DNA of 64,000 nt from an uncultured Eubacterium sp. (GTDB taxonomy: Bacteria; Bacillota; Clostridia; Lachnospirales; Lachnospiraceae): NCBI GenBank assembly GCA_934320655.1, contig CAKRFN010000015.1:1-64000 (forward strand). Direction: 5' to 3'. Within the stretch, counting starts at the first letter, position 1. Every line of letters starts with the position of its first letter. Positions 24,300 to 33,632 of the stretch are shown here, in pieces. The translations under genes were made by a program, and so were the position numbers. The notes below the pieces were generated by a model. That model was not told the origin of the DNA and did no database searches. It was given only the letters and a program-made list of their open reading frames with translations.

Positions 24300-24758
24300 A
24301 TGGATACAAGAGTAGATGTTTACAAACCGGAAAAGATAAAAATGAAGCCCTATGAGCATCATGTCAAATATTACGAGACAGACCAGATGCGCATCGTGCA
24401 TCATTCCAACTATATCCGCTGGATGGAAGAAGCGCGCATGGATATGATGGAGCAGGTAGGCTTCGGCTATGATAAAATGGAAGAACTGGAGATCATCAGT
24501 CCGGTGCTTTCGGTGAATTGTGAGTATAAGAGCATGGTGCGGTTCGGAGATACCGTTGTGATCCATGCCAAGGTCGTCAGGTATAACGGCGTGAAACTCA
24601 AGATGGTTTATGAAATGACGGATAAAAAGACCGGCGAGCTGCGCGCAGTCGCAGAGAGCAGTCACTGCTTCCTTACGATGGCAGGGAAGCCGCTGACACT
24701 CAAGCGTTCGTATCCCGAGCTTGACACAAAATTTTTCACATTGGTTGAGGACGAATAA
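24300..24758 (+). CDS. Hotdog-fold acyl-CoA thioesterase (4HBT/YbgC type)
   Basis: 152 residues. The family motif YYETDQMRIVHHSNYIRWME (about 21-40) contains the catalytic Asp and the H-x-x-Y segment. VRFGDTVVIHAKV and ESSHCFLTMAGKP are the usual later strands. ATG 24300 is chosen over the upstream ATG because AGAAGG lies nine bases before it. It hydrolyses an acyl-CoA or related thioester; the substrate is unknown. The stop codon is immediately followed by the polA start, so the two are translated from one message. Confidence 0.85.
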   Translation: MDTRVDVYKPEKIKMKPYEHHVKYYETDQMRIVHHSNYIRWMEEARMDMMEQVGFGYDKMEELEIISPVLSVNCEYKSMVRFGDTVVIHAKVVRYNGVKLKMVYEMTDKKTGELRAVAESSHCFLTMAGKPLTLKRSYPELDTKFFTLVEDE

Positions 24759-27419
24759 ATGAGAGAAAAGATAGTCCTGATTGACGGACACAGTATACTG
24801 AACCGGGCGTTTTACGGAATTCCCGATCTTACAAATGCAAAAGGGCAGCACACGAATGCCGTATATGGATTTTTAAATATTTTGTTTAAGATTCTTGAGG
24901 AAGAACAGCCCCAGTATCTGACTGTCGCCTTTGATGTGAGCGCGCCGACGTTCCGGCATCAGATGTATGATGCGTACAAGGGTACGCGCAAGCCGATGCT
25001 GCCGGAGCTGAAGGAGCAGGTGCCGCTCATGAAGCAGATGCTCACCGCGATGGGTGTGAGGATTATCGAACAGGCAGGGCTGGAGGCAGACGATCTGCTC
25101 GGTACACTTTCCTGCCGTGCCGAGGAAAACGGCATGGATGTCTCGATCGTGTCCGGTGACCGTGATCTGCTCCAGTTAGCGACAGAGCATGTCAAGATCC
25201 GCATTCCGAAAACAAAAAAGACCGGAACGGAGATCGAGGACTATTATGCATCGGATGTGCAGGAGCGCTACCAGGTCACACCGAAGGAATTTATCGACGT
25301 AAAAGCACTGATGGGCGACAGTTCGGATAATATACCGGGTGTGCCGGGGATCGGTGAGAAGGGTGCGACCAAACTGATCAGTGAATACCACTGTATCGAA
25401 AATGCGTATGCACATATCGACGAGATCAAACAAACGCGCGTGCGTGAGGCGCTGCGCGAGCATTACGACATGGCAGAGATGAGCAAGGAGCTGGCAACGA
25501 TCAAACTGGATTGCGAGCTTTCCTTTGCGTTTTCAGAGGCAAAGCTGGACAATCTGTTTACGCCGGAGGCTTATACGCTGTGCCGGGAACTGGAATTTAA
25601 AAATATGCTGCAACGGTTTTCTGATGGTGCGGCGGAGCATTCCTCAGCGGAGACACAGATCCGGCTGCAGGAGGTGCAGACGCCTGAGGAAGTGCAGCAT
25701 GCGCTCGATGCCATGGGCGAACAACTGGCGTTCCAGTTATATCTGGAAAAAGAGGAACTGCTCGGTCTGGCACTCTGTTGTGCAGAAGATACAGTCTACT
25801 GGATCGCGTGTGATGAGCAGCATCCGGCGCAGCAGCTATTTGATTATGTGCGCGGGCTGGTTGAGAGCGGGAAATGCCTGCGGACACTTGGGCTCAAGCC
25901 GCAGATCAAGCGGTTGTACCCGGATGGCTTCGAGGTGGGTCGCCGCGCACAGATGGATGATGTGGAGCTTATGGCATATCTGCTGAGCCCGCTCCGGCAC
26001 GAATATCCTTATGAGGATCTGGCGCGGGAATATCTGGAGCGCATGTATCCGACGCGGGCGGATCTGATCGGAAAGCTGACATTGAAAAAGGCACTTTCGG
26101 ATGAGACGGCGCGTGCGGGCGCCCTGCAATGGATTGCCGCAGAGCTTGTGACAGTTTTTAAGGCATATGAACCGATGAGCGAGCAGCTGCAGCAGCAGGG
26201 AATGCAGCGGCTCTATGAACAGATCGAGCGCCCGCTGCTCTTTGTGCTGGCAGATATGGAGCTGGCAGGCATGATCGCGGACGCGGATGCGTTAAAGGAA
26301 TACGGGGATCAGCTGAGCGGGCGGATTGTGGAGCTGGAGCAGGAGATCTACGCCGGAGCAGGTGAACAGTTCAATATCAATTCACCAAAGCAGCTGGGCG
26401 TGATTTTATTCGAAAAGCTTGGTATGCCCTACGGAAAAAAGACAAAGACCGGTTATTCCACGGCGGCGGATGTATTGGACAAGCTCGCACCGGACTATCC
26501 GATCGTCGCACAGATCTTAGAGTACCGGCAGCTCACAAAGCTGCGTTCGACCTATGCGGAGGGACTTGCAGGCTGTATTCAGGCGGACGGGCGTATCCAT
26601 ACGACGTTCCAGCAGACGATCACGGCGACCGGACGGCTGAGCAGTACCGAGCCGAATCTACAGAATATACCGATCCGTATGGAGCTTGGCAGGCTGATCC
26701 GCAAGGTCTTTCTGCCGGCGGAGCACCATGTGTTTGTGGACGCGGACTATTCGCAGATTGAGCTGCGTGTACTCGCACATATGTCCGGGGATCAGACGCT
26801 GATCGATGCGTACCGGCAGGCGCAGGACATCCACAGGATCACGGCATCGCAGGTATTTCATATTCCGTTTGACGAAGTAACGGATCTGCAGCGCAGAAAT
26901 GCCAAGGCAGTGAATTTTGGTATTGTGTACGGCATCAGCTCGTTCGGGCTCGGAGAGGATCTTGGCATCACGAGGCAGGAGGCGGCAGAGTATATCAAAC
27001 AGTATTTTGCCACCTATCCGAGAATCAAGGAATTTTTAGACCAGATGGTGGAGCAGGCAAAGGAGACCGGCTATGCGACGACGCTGTTTGGCAGGCGCAG
27101 ACCGGTACCGGAGCTGACTTCGAGTAATTTTATGCAGCGTTCGTTCGGTGAGCGTGTCGCGATGAATTCACCGATTCAGGGAACGGCTGCGGACATTATA
27201 AAAATTGCAATGATTCGGGTGCATGACAGACTGGCGCAGGAGGGACTATCCTCAAGGCTGATTTTACAGGTGCACGATGAGCTTTTGATCGAGACGGAGC
27301 TGTCGGAGCAGGATCAGGTCAAGCAGATTTTGGAGCAGGAGATGCAGCATGCGGCGGATCTTGCGGTTACACTGGAGATCGATATGCATACCGGACACAA
27401 CTGGTATGAAGCAAAATAA
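24759..27419 (+). CDS. polA: DNA polymerase I
   Basis: 886 residues. The 5'-nuclease domain (about 1-290) starts KIVLIDGHSILNRAFYGIPD and includes GDSSDNIPGVPGIGEKGA. The central 3'-5' exonuclease-like domain (about 300-480) lacks an evident D-x-E motif, so proofreading is probably lost, as in many Firmicutes. The polymerase domain (about 500-886) has DADYSQIELRVLAHM (motif A), RRNAKAVNFGIVYG (motif B) and QVHDELLIE (motif C). It is involved in Okazaki fragment processing and repair. It lies in a co-directional string with coaE, a common arrangement. Confidence 0.96.
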   Translation: MREKIVLIDGHSILNRAFYGIPDLTNAKGQHTNAVYGFLNILFKILEEEQPQYLTVAFDVSAPTFRHQMYDAYKGTRKPMLPELKEQVPLMKQMLTAMGVRIIEQAGLEADDLLGTLSCRAEENGMDVSIVSGDRDLLQLATEHVKIRIPKTKKTGTEIEDYYASDVQERYQVTPKEFIDVKALMGDSSDNIPGVPGIGEKGATKLISEYHCIENAYAHIDEIKQTRVREALREHYDMAEMSKELATIKLDCELSFAFSEAKLDNLFTPEAYTLCRELEFKNMLQRFSDGAAEHSSAETQIRLQEVQTPEEVQHALDAMGEQLAFQLYLEKEELLGLALCCAEDTVYWIACDEQHPAQQLFDYVRGLVESGKCLRTLGLKPQIKRLYPDGFEVGRRAQMDDVELMAYLLSPLRHEYPYEDLAREYLERMYPTRADLIGKLTLKKALSDETARAGALQWIAAELVTVFKAYEPMSEQLQQQGMQRLYEQIERPLLFVLADMELAGMIADADALKEYGDQLSGRIVELEQEIYAGAGEQFNINSPKQLGVILFEKLGMPYGKKTKTGYSTAADVLDKLAPDYPIVAQILEYRQLTKLRSTYAEGLAGCIQADGRIHTTFQQTITATGRLSSTEPNLQNIPIRMELGRLIRKVFLPAEHHVFVDADYSQIELRVLAHMSGDQTLIDAYRQAQDIHRITASQVFHIPFDEVTDLQRRNAKAVNFGIVYGISSFGLGEDLGITRQEAAEYIKQYFATYPRIKEFLDQMVEQAKETGYATTLFGRRRPVPELTSSNFMQRSFGERVAMNSPIQGTAADIIKIAMIRVHDRLAQEGLSSRLILQVHDELLIETELSEQDQVKQILEQEMQHAADLAVTLEIDMHTGHNWYEAK

Positions 27420-27432
27420 AGGGTGAACACAT

Positions 27433-28035
27433 ATGAAATTTATCGGACTGACCGGTGGCGTCGGAGCCGGAAAAACAACGGTATTGAAGGCGATGAAACA
27501 GCTCTGGCGCGTGCGGATTCTGATCGCGGATGAGATCGCGCATGAGCAGATGGAGCCGGGTACGCCGTGCTATAAAAAACTGCATGAGGTGTTTGGCGCG
27601 GATGATATCTGGCTGCGTGACGGGAGCATCGATCGGCAGGGGCTGGCAAGGCTTTTGTTTTCCAACGATGAAAAGCGAAAACGGCTCAATGAAATCGTCC
27701 ATCCGGCGGTGAAGCAGTATATTCTCGGCGAAGTGGAAAAGGAGCGTCAGGCGGGCAGTTACGATTATGTGATTGTGGAGGCGGCGCTGCTGATCGAGGA
27801 GCATTACGATGAACTGTGCGATGAATTGTGGTATGTATATGCGTCAGAGGAGACGCGCAAAAAACGTCTGATGGCGGATCGCGGCTACAGTGAGAAAAAG
27901 GTGGATCAGATTTTTGCGGCACAGCTGCCGGAGGCGGTATACAGACAGCACTGTGCGGTAGTGATCGACAATGAACGGGACATGGATCATGTGCTGGAAC
28001 AGATAACAAGGCTTTATGCAAATGAGGAGAAGTGA
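27433..28035 (+). CDS. coaE: Dephospho-CoA kinase
   Basis: 200 residues. It phosphorylates dephospho-CoA at the ribose 3'-OH, the last step of CoA synthesis. The P-loop is GLTGGVGAGKTTVLKAM (residues about 5-21). The Asp of IADEIAHE and the lid region VYASEETRKKRLMADRGYSE are as expected. It lies 13 bases after polA. Its stop is two bases before the start of the FtsA-like gene, so polA-coaE-ftsA-like form an operon. Confidence 0.93.
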   Translation: MKFIGLTGGVGAGKTTVLKAMKQLWRVRILIADEIAHEQMEPGTPCYKKLHEVFGADDIWLRDGSIDRQGLARLLFSNDEKRKRLNEIVHPAVKQYILGEVEKERQAGSYDYVIVEAALLIEEHYDELCDELWYVYASEETRKKRLMADRGYSEKKVDQIFAAQLPEAVYRQHCAVVIDNERDMDHVLEQITRLYANEEK

Positions 28036-28036
28036 G

Positions 28037-30337
28037 ATGGACACACATACAGTAGGAGATCAGAGACTGGTATTCGGTCTGGATATCGGAACGCGCAATG
28101 TTGTCGGAACGGTTGGCTACCGGGATGAGGAGGAGACATTCCATGTGATTGCGCAGTACAGCATGGAGCACGGGACACGGTCGATGCTGGACGGACAGAT
28201 CCATGATATCGGAAAAGTCGGAAAAACGATACTGAAGGTCAAAAACAGACTCGAAGAAATGATCGAGCAGCCGCTGACGGATGTCTGTATTGCGGCGGCT
28301 GGCCGTGTGTTAAAGACGGTGACGACGCATGTGGATTATGAGTATCCCGAGGAGGCGGTCGTGACTGGGGAAATGATCCATACGCTCGAACTTTTGGGCG
28401 TGGAGCAGGCACAGTCGATCCTGCGCGAGCAGAACGATACCAAGTACCGTTTTTACTGTGTCGGCTATTCGGTCGTCAAGTATTATATCAATGACGAGGT
28501 CTATTCCAATCTCGAGGGACATAAGGCAGAGGTGATCTCTGTGGATATTATCGTTACGTTTTTGCCGGAGGATGTTATCGACGGTCTGTATGCGGCGGTT
28601 GCGATCGCGGGACTGGAGGTAGCGAATCTGACGTTGGAGCCGATTGCGGCGATCAATGTTGCGATTCCGGAGCATTTCCGTATGCTGAATATTGCACTGG
28701 TCGATGTGGGAGCGGGTACATCCGATATCTGTATCACGAAAGACGGCAGCATTATTGCCTATGGCATGATTCCGTTTGCGGGGGATGAGATTACCGAGGT
28801 CATTGTCCAGCACTATCTGGTCGATTTTAACATGGCGGAGCATATCAAGCTGTCCTCCACGGTCGATGATGAGGTCGAGTTTGAGGATATTATGAGTATT
28901 ACCCATCGTGTGCCCGCAAAAGAGGTGTGGGAACTGGTCGCACCGGTAGTAGAAAAGATCGCATCGGGTGTAGCGGCGAAGATCATCGAGCTCAACGGAG
29001 ATAAGACAGTCAGTGCAACATTTGTTGTCGGCGGCGGCGGAAAGGTACACGGATTTGTTGAGCATCTGGCGGAGGATCTGAATCTCCCGTCTGAGCGTGT
29101 GGCGCTGCGCGGACAGGAAGTATTAAAGGCGATCGATTTCTTACAGCCGGATATCGAGAAAGATCCGCTGATCGTGACACCGGTCGGCATCTGCCTGAAT
29201 TATTATGACCAGAAAAACAATTTTATTATGGTACGGTTCAACGGAGAGCGTATCAAATTATACGATAACAACCGGCTGACGATCGTAGATGCGGCATTGC
29301 AGGCGGGATTTCCGAATGAATACCTGTTCCCGCGCAGAGGACAGGCGATCAACTTTACGGTAAACGGCAAACAGCGCATGATCCGCGGGGAGGCAGGCGA
29401 ATCCTCGGTTGTCAGGTTAAACGGCAGGGAAGTGAACATCAACACGCCGTTAGAGCCGAACTGTGAGATTGAGATCATACCGTCCACAGTCGGTGGTGAT
29501 GCGGAATATACGATTGAGCGTCTGGACGAATATACATCGGCGACACTCAGCTTTGAGGTCAACCATAAGACGGTGACCTGTCCGCGCTTTGTGCTCGTGA
29601 ACGGCAAGCTGCAGCCGTCTACTTATGAGGTAAAGGACGGCGACAGCATCGACATCAGCAATTATTATACGGTTGCACAGTTGGCAGAGTTTATGGATGT
29701 CGAAGTCGATACCGAGCAGGATATTCTCGTAAATAACCGTGTGGAAAATATGGATGCACAGATTTACGAGAACTTTAGTGTGGACTGGACAGTGCTTGCT
29801 TACCGGACGGCGAAGGAGGATATGGTAGAGCCGGCAGACGGACAGCAGGCAGAACCCGTGGAAGGTACAACGGGCGAAACGGCAGCAGAACAGCCGTCGC
29901 AGGAAGTACCAAACGGGCAGACAGAAGAATCCGCAGAAGAAAACGCAATCGAAACAACGATAGAGGCAGCAGGCGGAACAGAAACGCCCGAGGAACGGTC
30001 AGACGAACCGGTGAAAGGTTCAACGGCAGAATCGGAGAAAGTAGAAGATGCAACGGCAGAAACACCGGAGGAAACAGTGACGGAGGAGACCGCAGAGGAA
30101 ACAGAACAGCCGCAGAGCCGTGAACCGGCAGACTGTGCGGTGTTTGTGAACGGTGATGTGATCGTGCTTCGCGGAAAACCGGAGTATGTGTTTATCGATG
30201 TGTTTGATTATATTGATTTTGATTTGTCCGACTCGCGCGGCAGGGCAATCATTACACAGGTCAATGACAAAGATGCTTTTTATACACAGACATTACATGA
30301 GGGTGACGAAATCGTGATCCGCTGGGAAGAGAAATAG
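28037..30337 (+). CDS. Large FtsA/PilM-like actin-fold ATPase
   Basis: 766 residues from ATG 28037, preceded by GAGGAG; an ATG at 28016 lies inside coaE and has no site. The actin-type fold (about 10-360) shows phosphate-1 VFGLDIGTRNVVGTV, phosphate-2 LVDVGAGTSDICIT and adenosine motif FVVGGGGKVHGF. It is far longer than FtsA (about 420): a beta-rich region follows (about 370-590), then an acidic Glu/Thr/Ala-rich low-complexity linker (about 595-690), then a folded tail (CAVFVNGDVIVLRGKPEYVF). No C-terminal amphipathic membrane-targeting helix of FtsA is seen. A role in cell division or envelope assembly is inferred from the fold only. Confidence 0.75.
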   Translation: MDTHTVGDQRLVFGLDIGTRNVVGTVGYRDEEETFHVIAQYSMEHGTRSMLDGQIHDIGKVGKTILKVKNRLEEMIEQPLTDVCIAAAGRVLKTVTTHVDYEYPEEAVVTGEMIHTLELLGVEQAQSILREQNDTKYRFYCVGYSVVKYYINDEVYSNLEGHKAEVISVDIIVTFLPEDVIDGLYAAVAIAGLEVANLTLEPIAAINVAIPEHFRMLNIALVDVGAGTSDICITKDGSIIAYGMIPFAGDEITEVIVQHYLVDFNMAEHIKLSSTVDDEVEFEDIMSITHRVPAKEVWELVAPVVEKIASGVAAKIIELNGDKTVSATFVVGGGGKVHGFVEHLAEDLNLPSERVALRGQEVLKAIDFLQPDIEKDPLIVTPVGICLNYYDQKNNFIMVRFNGERIKLYDNNRLTIVDAALQAGFPNEYLFPRRGQAINFTVNGKQRMIRGEAGESSVVRLNGREVNINTPLEPNCEIEIIPSTVGGDAEYTIERLDEYTSATLSFEVNHKTVTCPRFVLVNGKLQPSTYEVKDGDSIDISNYYTVAQLAEFMDVEVDTEQDILVNNRVENMDAQIYENFSVDWTVLAYRTAKEDMVEPADGQQAEPVEGTTGETAAEQPSQEVPNGQTEESAEENAIETTIEAAGGTETPEERSDEPVKGSTAESEKVEDATAETPEETVTEETAEETEQPQSREPADCAVFVNGDVIVLRGKPEYVFIDVFDYIDFDLSDSRGRAIITQVNDKDAFYTQTLHEGDEIVIRWEEK

Positions 30338-30350
30338 GAGCGGACGGGAA

Positions 30351-31148
30351 ATGAGATTATGCAGTATCGCCAGCGGGAGCAGTGGAAACTGTATTCTGGC
30401 TGGTTCAGATAATAGCCATATACTGATCGATGCAGGTATCAGTGGGAAACGTATCCGCGAAGGAATGGAAGAATTCGGGTTGAAACCTGAAGATGTCAGT
30501 GGGATTTTCATTACCCATGAACATATGGATCATATTCAGGGACTGGGTGTGATGGCCAGACGGCATGGGCTGCCGATCTATGGCACAGAGGGAACGCTGC
30601 AGGCGATCCGCCGATGTGCATCGCTCGGAAAGATCGATGAGGGACTGTTTCATGTCATACATACGGATGAACCGCTGACTGTCGGAGATCTGTCGGTGGA
30701 GCCGATCCACGTGTCACACGACGCGGCAGATCCGGTCATGTATGTGATCCGTCATGGAAGCCGTTCGGCAGCAGTTGTGACGGATCTTGGAAAATATGAT
30801 CAATATTTGATAGACAAACTGCGGGGTATTCATGTATTATTGTTAGAGGCTAATCACGATGTGCGCATGCTGGAGATGGGCAGCTATCCATATCCGCTCA
30901 AGCAGCGCATCCTCGGTGAGCGGGGACATTTGTCAAATGAGACATCGGGCAGACTGCTCGGAATGCTCCTACATGATCACTTTGAGGCGGTTGTCCTGGG
31001 ACATCTGTCAAAAGAAAATAATTATGAAAAGCTGGCATACGAGACGGTGCGATTGGAAGTGACACTGGGAGACAATCCTTATAAGGGATCGGATTTTCCG
31101 ATGTATGTTGCAAAACGAGATACTCCGTCACAGGAGATTTACTGGTAA
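30351..31148 (+). CDS. Metallo-beta-lactamase-fold hydrolase (WalJ/YycJ-like)
   Basis: 265 residues. N-terminal SIASGSSGNCILAGSDN and the zinc motif ITHEHMDHIQGLGV (HxHxDH) are characteristic, with further metal ligands at HVSHDAADP and HLSKENN. YycJ/WalJ proteins are linked to cell-wall/DNA-replication coordination and have nuclease activity in Bacillus relatives, but here the walRK genes are absent. It lies 13 bases after the FtsA-like gene and probably is the last member of the polA operon. Confidence 0.85.
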   Translation: MRLCSIASGSSGNCILAGSDNSHILIDAGISGKRIREGMEEFGLKPEDVSGIFITHEHMDHIQGLGVMARRHGLPIYGTEGTLQAIRRCASLGKIDEGLFHVIHTDEPLTVGDLSVEPIHVSHDAADPVMYVIRHGSRSAAVVTDLGKYDQYLIDKLRGIHVLLLEANHDVRMLEMGSYPYPLKQRILGERGHLSNETSGRLLGMLLHDHFEAVVLGHLSKENNYEKLAYETVRLEVTLGDNPYKGSDFPMYVAKRDTPSQEIYW

Positions 31149-31195
31149 TCATTAGGGAATATTCCTATTTTGATACGATACAGGAGGATAAGAAA

Positions 31196-31480
31196 ATGGA
31201 AAATTCAGGAAACAAGACGATCATCACGGTACTCGGACATGATACGGTGGGAATTATTGCAAAGGTATGTACTTATCTGGCAGAAAACAGTATCAATGTA
31301 CTCGATATTTCACAGACGATCGTTTCCGGTTACTTCAACATGATGATGATTGTGGACATGTCTCAGTCAAAGGTTCCGTTTGCAGACTGTGCAGCAGCAC
31401 TTGATGCGATCGGTGATGAGATTGGTGTGGCGATTAAGTGTCAGAAAGAAGAAATTTTTGAAAAAATGCACCGCATCTAA
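31196..31480 (+). CDS. ACT domain protein (UPF0237)
   Basis: 94 residues made of one ACT domain, TIITVLGHDTVGIIAKVCTY at the start and ISQTIVSGYFNMMMIVDM in the middle. ACT domains bind amino acids or other small ligands. It is followed after 19 bases by the UPF0210 gene, a pairing conserved across Firmicutes and other groups, which suggests one regulates the other. The ligand is unknown. Confidence 0.9.
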   Translation: MENSGNKTIITVLGHDTVGIIAKVCTYLAENSINVLDISQTIVSGYFNMMMIVDMSQSKVPFADCAAALDAIGDEIGVAIKCQKEEIFEKMHRI

Positions 31481-31499
31481 GGATAAAAGGAGATAGATC

Positions 31500-32864
31500 A
31501 TGATCAATATCTGGGAGGTCGAAGAGACCAATAAAATGATCGAGCAGGAAAATCTGGATGTCCGCACGATCACGCTCGGAATCAGTCTGATGGACTGCAT
31601 TACTTCCGATTTGGAACAGTTAAACAAAAATATTTATGAAAAGATCACAACGACGGCAAAGGATCTGGTTGCCACCGGTGAACAGATCGAGAAGGAGTAT
31701 TGCATTCCGATCGTAAATAAGCGGATTTCCGTGACACCGATTGCACTAGTTGGTTCTGCCGCATGCAAAACACCGGAGGATTATGTCACGATTGCAAAGA
31801 CACTGGATCGTGCGGCTAAAGAGGTCGGAGTCAATTTCCTCGGCGGTTATTCCGCACTGGTGAGCAAGGGAATGACACGCGGGGAGGAGCTTTTGATCCG
31901 CTCGATTCCGCAGGCGCTCGCGCAGACGGATCTCGTGTGCAGCTCGGTCAACGTCGGATCGACAAAGACCGGTATCAATATGGATGCCGTGCGTCTGATG
32001 GGTGAGATGATCACTGCGACTGCGGAGGCGACGAAAGATGCAGAAGTAAATGGCTGCGCGAAGCTGGTTGTATTTTGTAATGCACCGGATGATAATCCGT
32101 TCATGGCAGGTGCGTTTCACGGTGTGACTGAGGCGGATGCAATTATCAATGTAGGTGTCAGCGGTCCCGGCGTGATGCGGAAGGCACTCGAGAGTGTGCG
32201 CGGCGCGGATTTTGAAACACTGTGCGAGACAATCAAAAAGACGGCGTTCAAGATCACACGTGTCGGACAGCTCGTTGCACAGGAGGCATCGCGGAGATTA
32301 CAGATTCCATTTGGCATTATCGACCTGTCCCTCGCACCGACACCGGCGATCGGAGACAGTGTAGCTGATATTTTACACGAGATCGGATTGGAGTATGCTG
32401 GCGCACCCGGTACAACAGCAGCGCTCGCAATGCTCAATGATCAGGTGAAAAAGGGCGGTGTCATGGCTTCTTCCTATGTGGGAGGGCTCAGCGGCGCATT
32501 TATTCCGGTCAGCGAGGATCAGGGCATGATCAATGCGGCAAAGGCAGGCGCGCTCACGATCGAAAAGCTCGAGGCGATGACCTGTGTCTGCTCTGTCGGA
32601 CTGGATATGATCGCGATTCCCGGTGATACGAAGTCTACGACGATCGCCGGTATTATCGCGGATGAGATGGCGATCGGAATGGTCAACCAGAAGACGACAG
32701 CGGCGCGACTGATTCCATGCCCGGGTAAGAAGGTCGGGGATTCTGTTGAGTTTGGCGGACTGCTCGGCTATGCACCGGTGATGCCGGTCAATCCGTATTC
32801 CTGTGATGCATTTGTAACCCGTACCGGACGCATTCCGGCACCGATTCATTCATTTAAAAACTAA
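31500..32864 (+). CDS. UPF0210/DUF711 (PFL-like family) protein
   Basis: 454 residues, full family length. Characteristic segments are NVGSTKTGINMDAVRLMG, GVSGPGVMRKAL and SLAPTPAIGDSVADIL. It is structurally related to glycyl-radical-type barrels but has no glycyl radical loop at its C-terminus, so it is not a pyruvate formate-lyase. It is partnered with the ACT-domain gene directly upstream. Biochemical activity is unknown to me. Confidence 0.88.
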   Translation: MINIWEVEETNKMIEQENLDVRTITLGISLMDCITSDLEQLNKNIYEKITTTAKDLVATGEQIEKEYCIPIVNKRISVTPIALVGSAACKTPEDYVTIAKTLDRAAKEVGVNFLGGYSALVSKGMTRGEELLIRSIPQALAQTDLVCSSVNVGSTKTGINMDAVRLMGEMITATAEATKDAEVNGCAKLVVFCNAPDDNPFMAGAFHGVTEADAIINVGVSGPGVMRKALESVRGADFETLCETIKKTAFKITRVGQLVAQEASRRLQIPFGIIDLSLAPTPAIGDSVADILHEIGLEYAGAPGTTAALAMLNDQVKKGGVMASSYVGGLSGAFIPVSEDQGMINAAKAGALTIEKLEAMTCVCSVGLDMIAIPGDTKSTTIAGIIADEMAIGMVNQKTTAARLIPCPGKKVGDSVEFGGLLGYAPVMPVNPYSCDAFVTRTGRIPAPIHSFKN

Positions 32865-32879
32865 ATAAAGGAGGCAATT

Positions 32880-33593
32880 ATGCAGATCGAGGCATTAAGC
32901 AGCAAATTATCAGAAAACAGTTATCCCGGCAGAGGTATCGTGATCGGACGATCCGCTGACGGCAAGCATGCAGTGACCGCATATTTTATCATGGGACGCA
33001 GTGTGAACAGCAGAAATCGTGTCTTTGTAGAGGACGGCGAGGGCATCCGCACACAGGCATTCGATCCGTCCAAGCTCAGTGATCCGAGCCTGATCATTTA
33101 TGCACCGGTACGTGTGTTAGGCAACAAAACGATTGTGACAAACGGAGATCAGACCGATACCGTGTATGAGTTAATGGACAAGCAGCAGACATTTGAGCAG
33201 TCTCTGCGTACCAGGGAATTTGAGCCGGATGGACCGAATTACACACCGCGTATTTCAGGTATTATGCATGTGGAGAATGGTAAATATAACTATGCCATGT
33301 CCATTTTAAAGAGCAATAACGGTGATCCGGATAGCTGCAACCGCTATACATTTGCATATGAGAACCCCAAGGCAGGGGAGGGGCGTTTCATCCATACTTA
33401 TATGAGTGATGGGGATCCGCTGCCCAGCTTTGAGGGTGAGCCGGAATGGGTAAAGATCGAAGGAGATATTGACAGCTTCACGAAGATGATCTGGGACAAT
33501 CTCAATGAGGATAACAAGGTATCGCTGTTTGTCAGATATATTGATATCGAGACAGGTACTTACGAGACGAGAATTGTCAATAAAAACTGTTAA
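32880..33593 (+). CDS. IMP cyclohydrolase, PurO type
   Basis: 237 residues. GRGIVIGRSADGKHAVTAYF and MGRSVNSRNRVF match the archaeal-type IMP cyclohydrolase family (PurO), which closes the ring of FAICAR to make IMP. The match is confirmed by the neighbour: a transformylase lacking the cyclohydrolase half of bifunctional PurH lies 40 bases downstream. Together they do the last two steps of purine synthesis. GGAGGC precedes ATG 32880. PurO is rare in bacteria outside Clostridia. Confidence 0.85.
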   Translation: MQIEALSSKLSENSYPGRGIVIGRSADGKHAVTAYFIMGRSVNSRNRVFVEDGEGIRTQAFDPSKLSDPSLIIYAPVRVLGNKTIVTNGDQTDTVYELMDKQQTFEQSLRTREFEPDGPNYTPRISGIMHVENGKYNYAMSILKSNNGDPDSCNRYTFAYENPKAGEGRFIHTYMSDGDPLPSFEGEPEWVKIEGDIDSFTKMIWDNLNEDNKVSLFVRYIDIETGTYETRIVNKNC

Positions 33594-33632
33594 TACAATC
33601 GGAAAACAAACGAATCAAAGGAGATAACGATC

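Noticed and set aside
24240..24300. Palindrome CAATCCTGCCTGCAGGATTG upstream of the thioesterase as an operator
   Set aside because: It is a perfect short palindrome but occurs once and has no T run; no evidence ties it to a regulator, so it is not listed as a feature.
29775..30065. 96-codon minus-strand frame rich in Leu/Pro/Arg
   Set aside because: It is the antisense of the acidic Glu/Thr/Ala linker of the FtsA-like protein, which naturally gives such a composition; no start signal.
31500..32864. Pyruvate formate-lyase, suggested by the PFL family name
   Set aside because: There is no glycyl radical loop and no adjacent Cys-Cys active site; it is a UPF0210/DUF711 protein paired with an ACT protein.
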